From Bacteroidota bacterium (GTDB taxonomy: Bacteria > Bacteroidota > Bacteroidia > Flavobacteriales > Flavobacteriaceae): a DNA stretch of 9,114 nucleotides. Each line of letters opens with the position of its first letter. Within the stretch, counting starts at the first letter, position 1. Made by a program: the position numbers and the translations under genes. The notes beneath the pieces are model-generated. The model made no database searches, was not told the DNA's origin, and saw nothing but the letters and a program-made list of their open reading frames with translations. The stretch covers positions 1-9,114 of the forward strand of contig CANKLD010000047.1 in the NCBI GenBank assembly GCA_947483095.1, read 5' to 3'. Of the stretch, positions 8,063 to 9,114 are shown in pieces.

Positions 8063-8965
8063 TTGAACGCTACAATAAACAATCTTTCCTTTAAATCTAT
8101 TTACACTGATTTTCTAGAAATCACGAAAGCCAGATTGGCAGTAAGTGTTGTTTTTTCTTCTGTAGCAGGATTTATGTTAGGTATTTCTTCTTTTCACTCT
8201 CTAGATTGGGTGGTTCTAATGAAACTAGCAATTGGAGGATATTGCATGGTGGGCGCTTCTAATGCATTTAACCAAGTAATTGAAAAAGAATTAGATGTGT
8301 TAATGGATCGAACAAAAAACCGTCCAGTACCCTCTAAAAGAATGTCTCCAAACTCCGCTTTAACAATTGCCTTTTTGTTAACTACTGTTGGTGAAGTACT
8401 TCTATATACTATCAATGAAAAAACAGCAATGTTTGGTGCCATTTCAATATTTATTTACGCCTGTATTTATACTCCATTAAAAACGATTACTCCATTATCA
8501 GTTTTTGTTGGTGCTTTTCCAGGAGCAATTCCATTTATGTTGGGTTGGGTGGCGGCTACTGGGAACTTTGGAATTGAAGCAGGAACTTTATTTTTAATTC
8601 AATTTTTTTGGCAGTTTCCTCATTTTTGGGCAATCGGTTGGTTTTTGTATGAAGATTATGAAAAAGCAGGATTCTTTATGTTGCCTTCGGGAAAAAAAGA
8701 CAATTCTACTGCGCTTCAAATAATATTATATACGCTGTGGTTAATTATTGCTTCTTTATTACCGGTATTAGGCTTTACAGGACAATTTTTTATCACAAAA
8801 ATTTCAGCGGTTGTGGTGCTTTTATTAGGACTTTGGATGTTATTTTATGCAGTTAAATTATACCATACACGAACAGCAAAATCGGCAAGAACCTTGATGT
8901 TAGTTAGTGTTTCTTATATTACTTTATTACAATTGGTTTATATTTTAGATAAATTTTTACGATAA
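8063..8965 (+). CDS. cyoE: Protoheme IX farnesyltransferase (heme O synthase, CyoE/CtaB)
   Basis: This UbiA-family membrane prenyltransferase transfers farnesyl to heme B to make heme O, needed for heme-copper terminal oxidases. The protein has 300 residues and many hydrophobic segments, as in the family. It opens with ITKARLAVSVVFSSVAGF (20-37). The first prenyl-diphosphate/Mg motif is NQVIEKELDVLMDRTKNRP (70-88), where the usual first aspartate is glutamate (E74) while D78, R83 and R87 are kept. A second loop is YTPLKTITPLSVFVGAFPGA (136-155), followed by IPFMLGW, with KT and PF where many homologues have KR and PP. FFWQFPHFWAIGW (181-193) is a further family block. The TTG start is chosen because a promoter occupies 8002-8034, so an upstream GTG at 8006 would lie ahead of the transcript, and the first in-frame ATG (8174) would remove the conserved N-terminus. 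It ends 2 bp before a cytochrome oxidase subunit gene. Confidence 0.93.
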   Translation: MNATINNLSFKSIYTDFLEITKARLAVSVVFSSVAGFMLGISSFHSLDWVVLMKLAIGGYCMVGASNAFNQVIEKELDVLMDRTKNRPVPSKRMSPNSALTIAFLLTTVGEVLLYTINEKTAMFGAISIFIYACIYTPLKTITPLSVFVGAFPGAIPFMLGWVAATGNFGIEAGTLFLIQFFWQFPHFWAIGWFLYEDYEKAGFFMLPSGKKDNSTALQIILYTLWLIIASLLPVLGFTGQFFITKISAVVVLLLGLWMLFYAVKLYHTRTAKSARTLMLVSVSYITLLQLVYILDKFLR

Positions 8966-8967
8966 TT

Positions 8968-9114
8968 ATGAGTATGTCAATTAATGAAATCAAAGAAAGA
9001 AACGCAAGATCATACAAATTGATTTTGTTGTTTGGAATGGTAAGTATGTTTATGATGTTTGCCGGATTAACAAGTGCATTTGTGGTTAGTAAATCCAGAG
9101 TAGACTGGGTAAAA
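8968..9114 (+). CDS. Cytochrome c oxidase subunit III (CtaE/CoxC type), 3' end missing
   Basis: Only the first 49 codons are present; the frame is open to the window end. The translation has a short polar N-terminus containing EIKERNARSYK (7-17), then a Met-rich hydrophobic helix (about 18-40) ending AGLTSAFVVSKSRVDW (32-47). That helix and the following SRVDW are what I recognise from the N-terminus of Bacteroidota heme-copper oxidase subunit III proteins, which support the membrane oxidase core. The ATG follows the cyoE stop by 2 bp, so the two are almost certainly co-transcribed and perhaps translationally coupled. A second ATG two codons later (8974) is an alternative start. Full length, the rest of the oxidase operon and the exact subunit III subtype cannot be seen. 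Confidence 0.82.
   Translation, partial: MSMSINEIKERNARSYKLILLFGMVSMFMMFAGLTSAFVVSKSRVDWVK

Noticed and set aside
1..9114. A novel defence, toxin-antitoxin, phage, CRISPR or mobile system
   Set aside because: Nearly all of the window is accounted for by recognisable housekeeping and secretion genes. No transposase, integrase, terminal repeat pair, spaced repeat array, tRNA or unexplained gene-sized gap is present.

Overview
The window looks like chromosomal sequence from a Bacteroidota bacterium, most likely a Flavobacterium or close relative. The DNA is AT-rich. It carries a long sprA gene of the type IX secretion and gliding type. Its two convincing promoters use the Bacteroidota -7 signature TAnnTTTG rather than a TATAAT box, and genes generally lack strong Shine-Dalgarno sequences. 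All supported genes are on the + strand. No RNA gene, mobile element, CRISPR array or integration site was seen.

Layout. Bases 1-6363 are the 3' 2120 codons of sprA, the giant outer-membrane translocon of the type IX secretion system; its 5' end lies outside the window. A 60-bp leader follows, built from two small tandem duplications, one of which doubles a -7 promoter box. Then come gcvH (glycine cleavage H protein, 6424-6804), a VanZ-like membrane protein starting at GTG and overlapping gcvH by 8 bp (6797-7180), and deoC (deoxyribose-phosphate aldolase, 7205-7948). These three are close enough to form one transcript. A 114-bp gap holds a well-formed Bacteroidota promoter (8002-8034) that drives a second unit: heme O synthase cyoE/ctaB (8063-8965, TTG start) and, 2 bp later, the first 49 codons of a cytochrome c oxidase subunit III (8968 to the window end).

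How the genes fit together. SprA exports T9SS cargo, including gliding adhesins. gcvH and deoC are housekeeping metabolism (glycine cleavage and deoxynucleoside salvage) and have no evident link to secretion. cyoE plus subunit III is the start of an aerobic terminal-oxidase assembly and structure operon. I found no novel defence, toxin or mobile system. The most useful observations concern gene starts and promoters: the cyoE promoter sits inside the longest possible reading frame and forces a shorter TTG-initiated protein, the VanZ-like gene has no usable start except an overlapping GTG, and the gcvH leader carries a duplicated -7 element.
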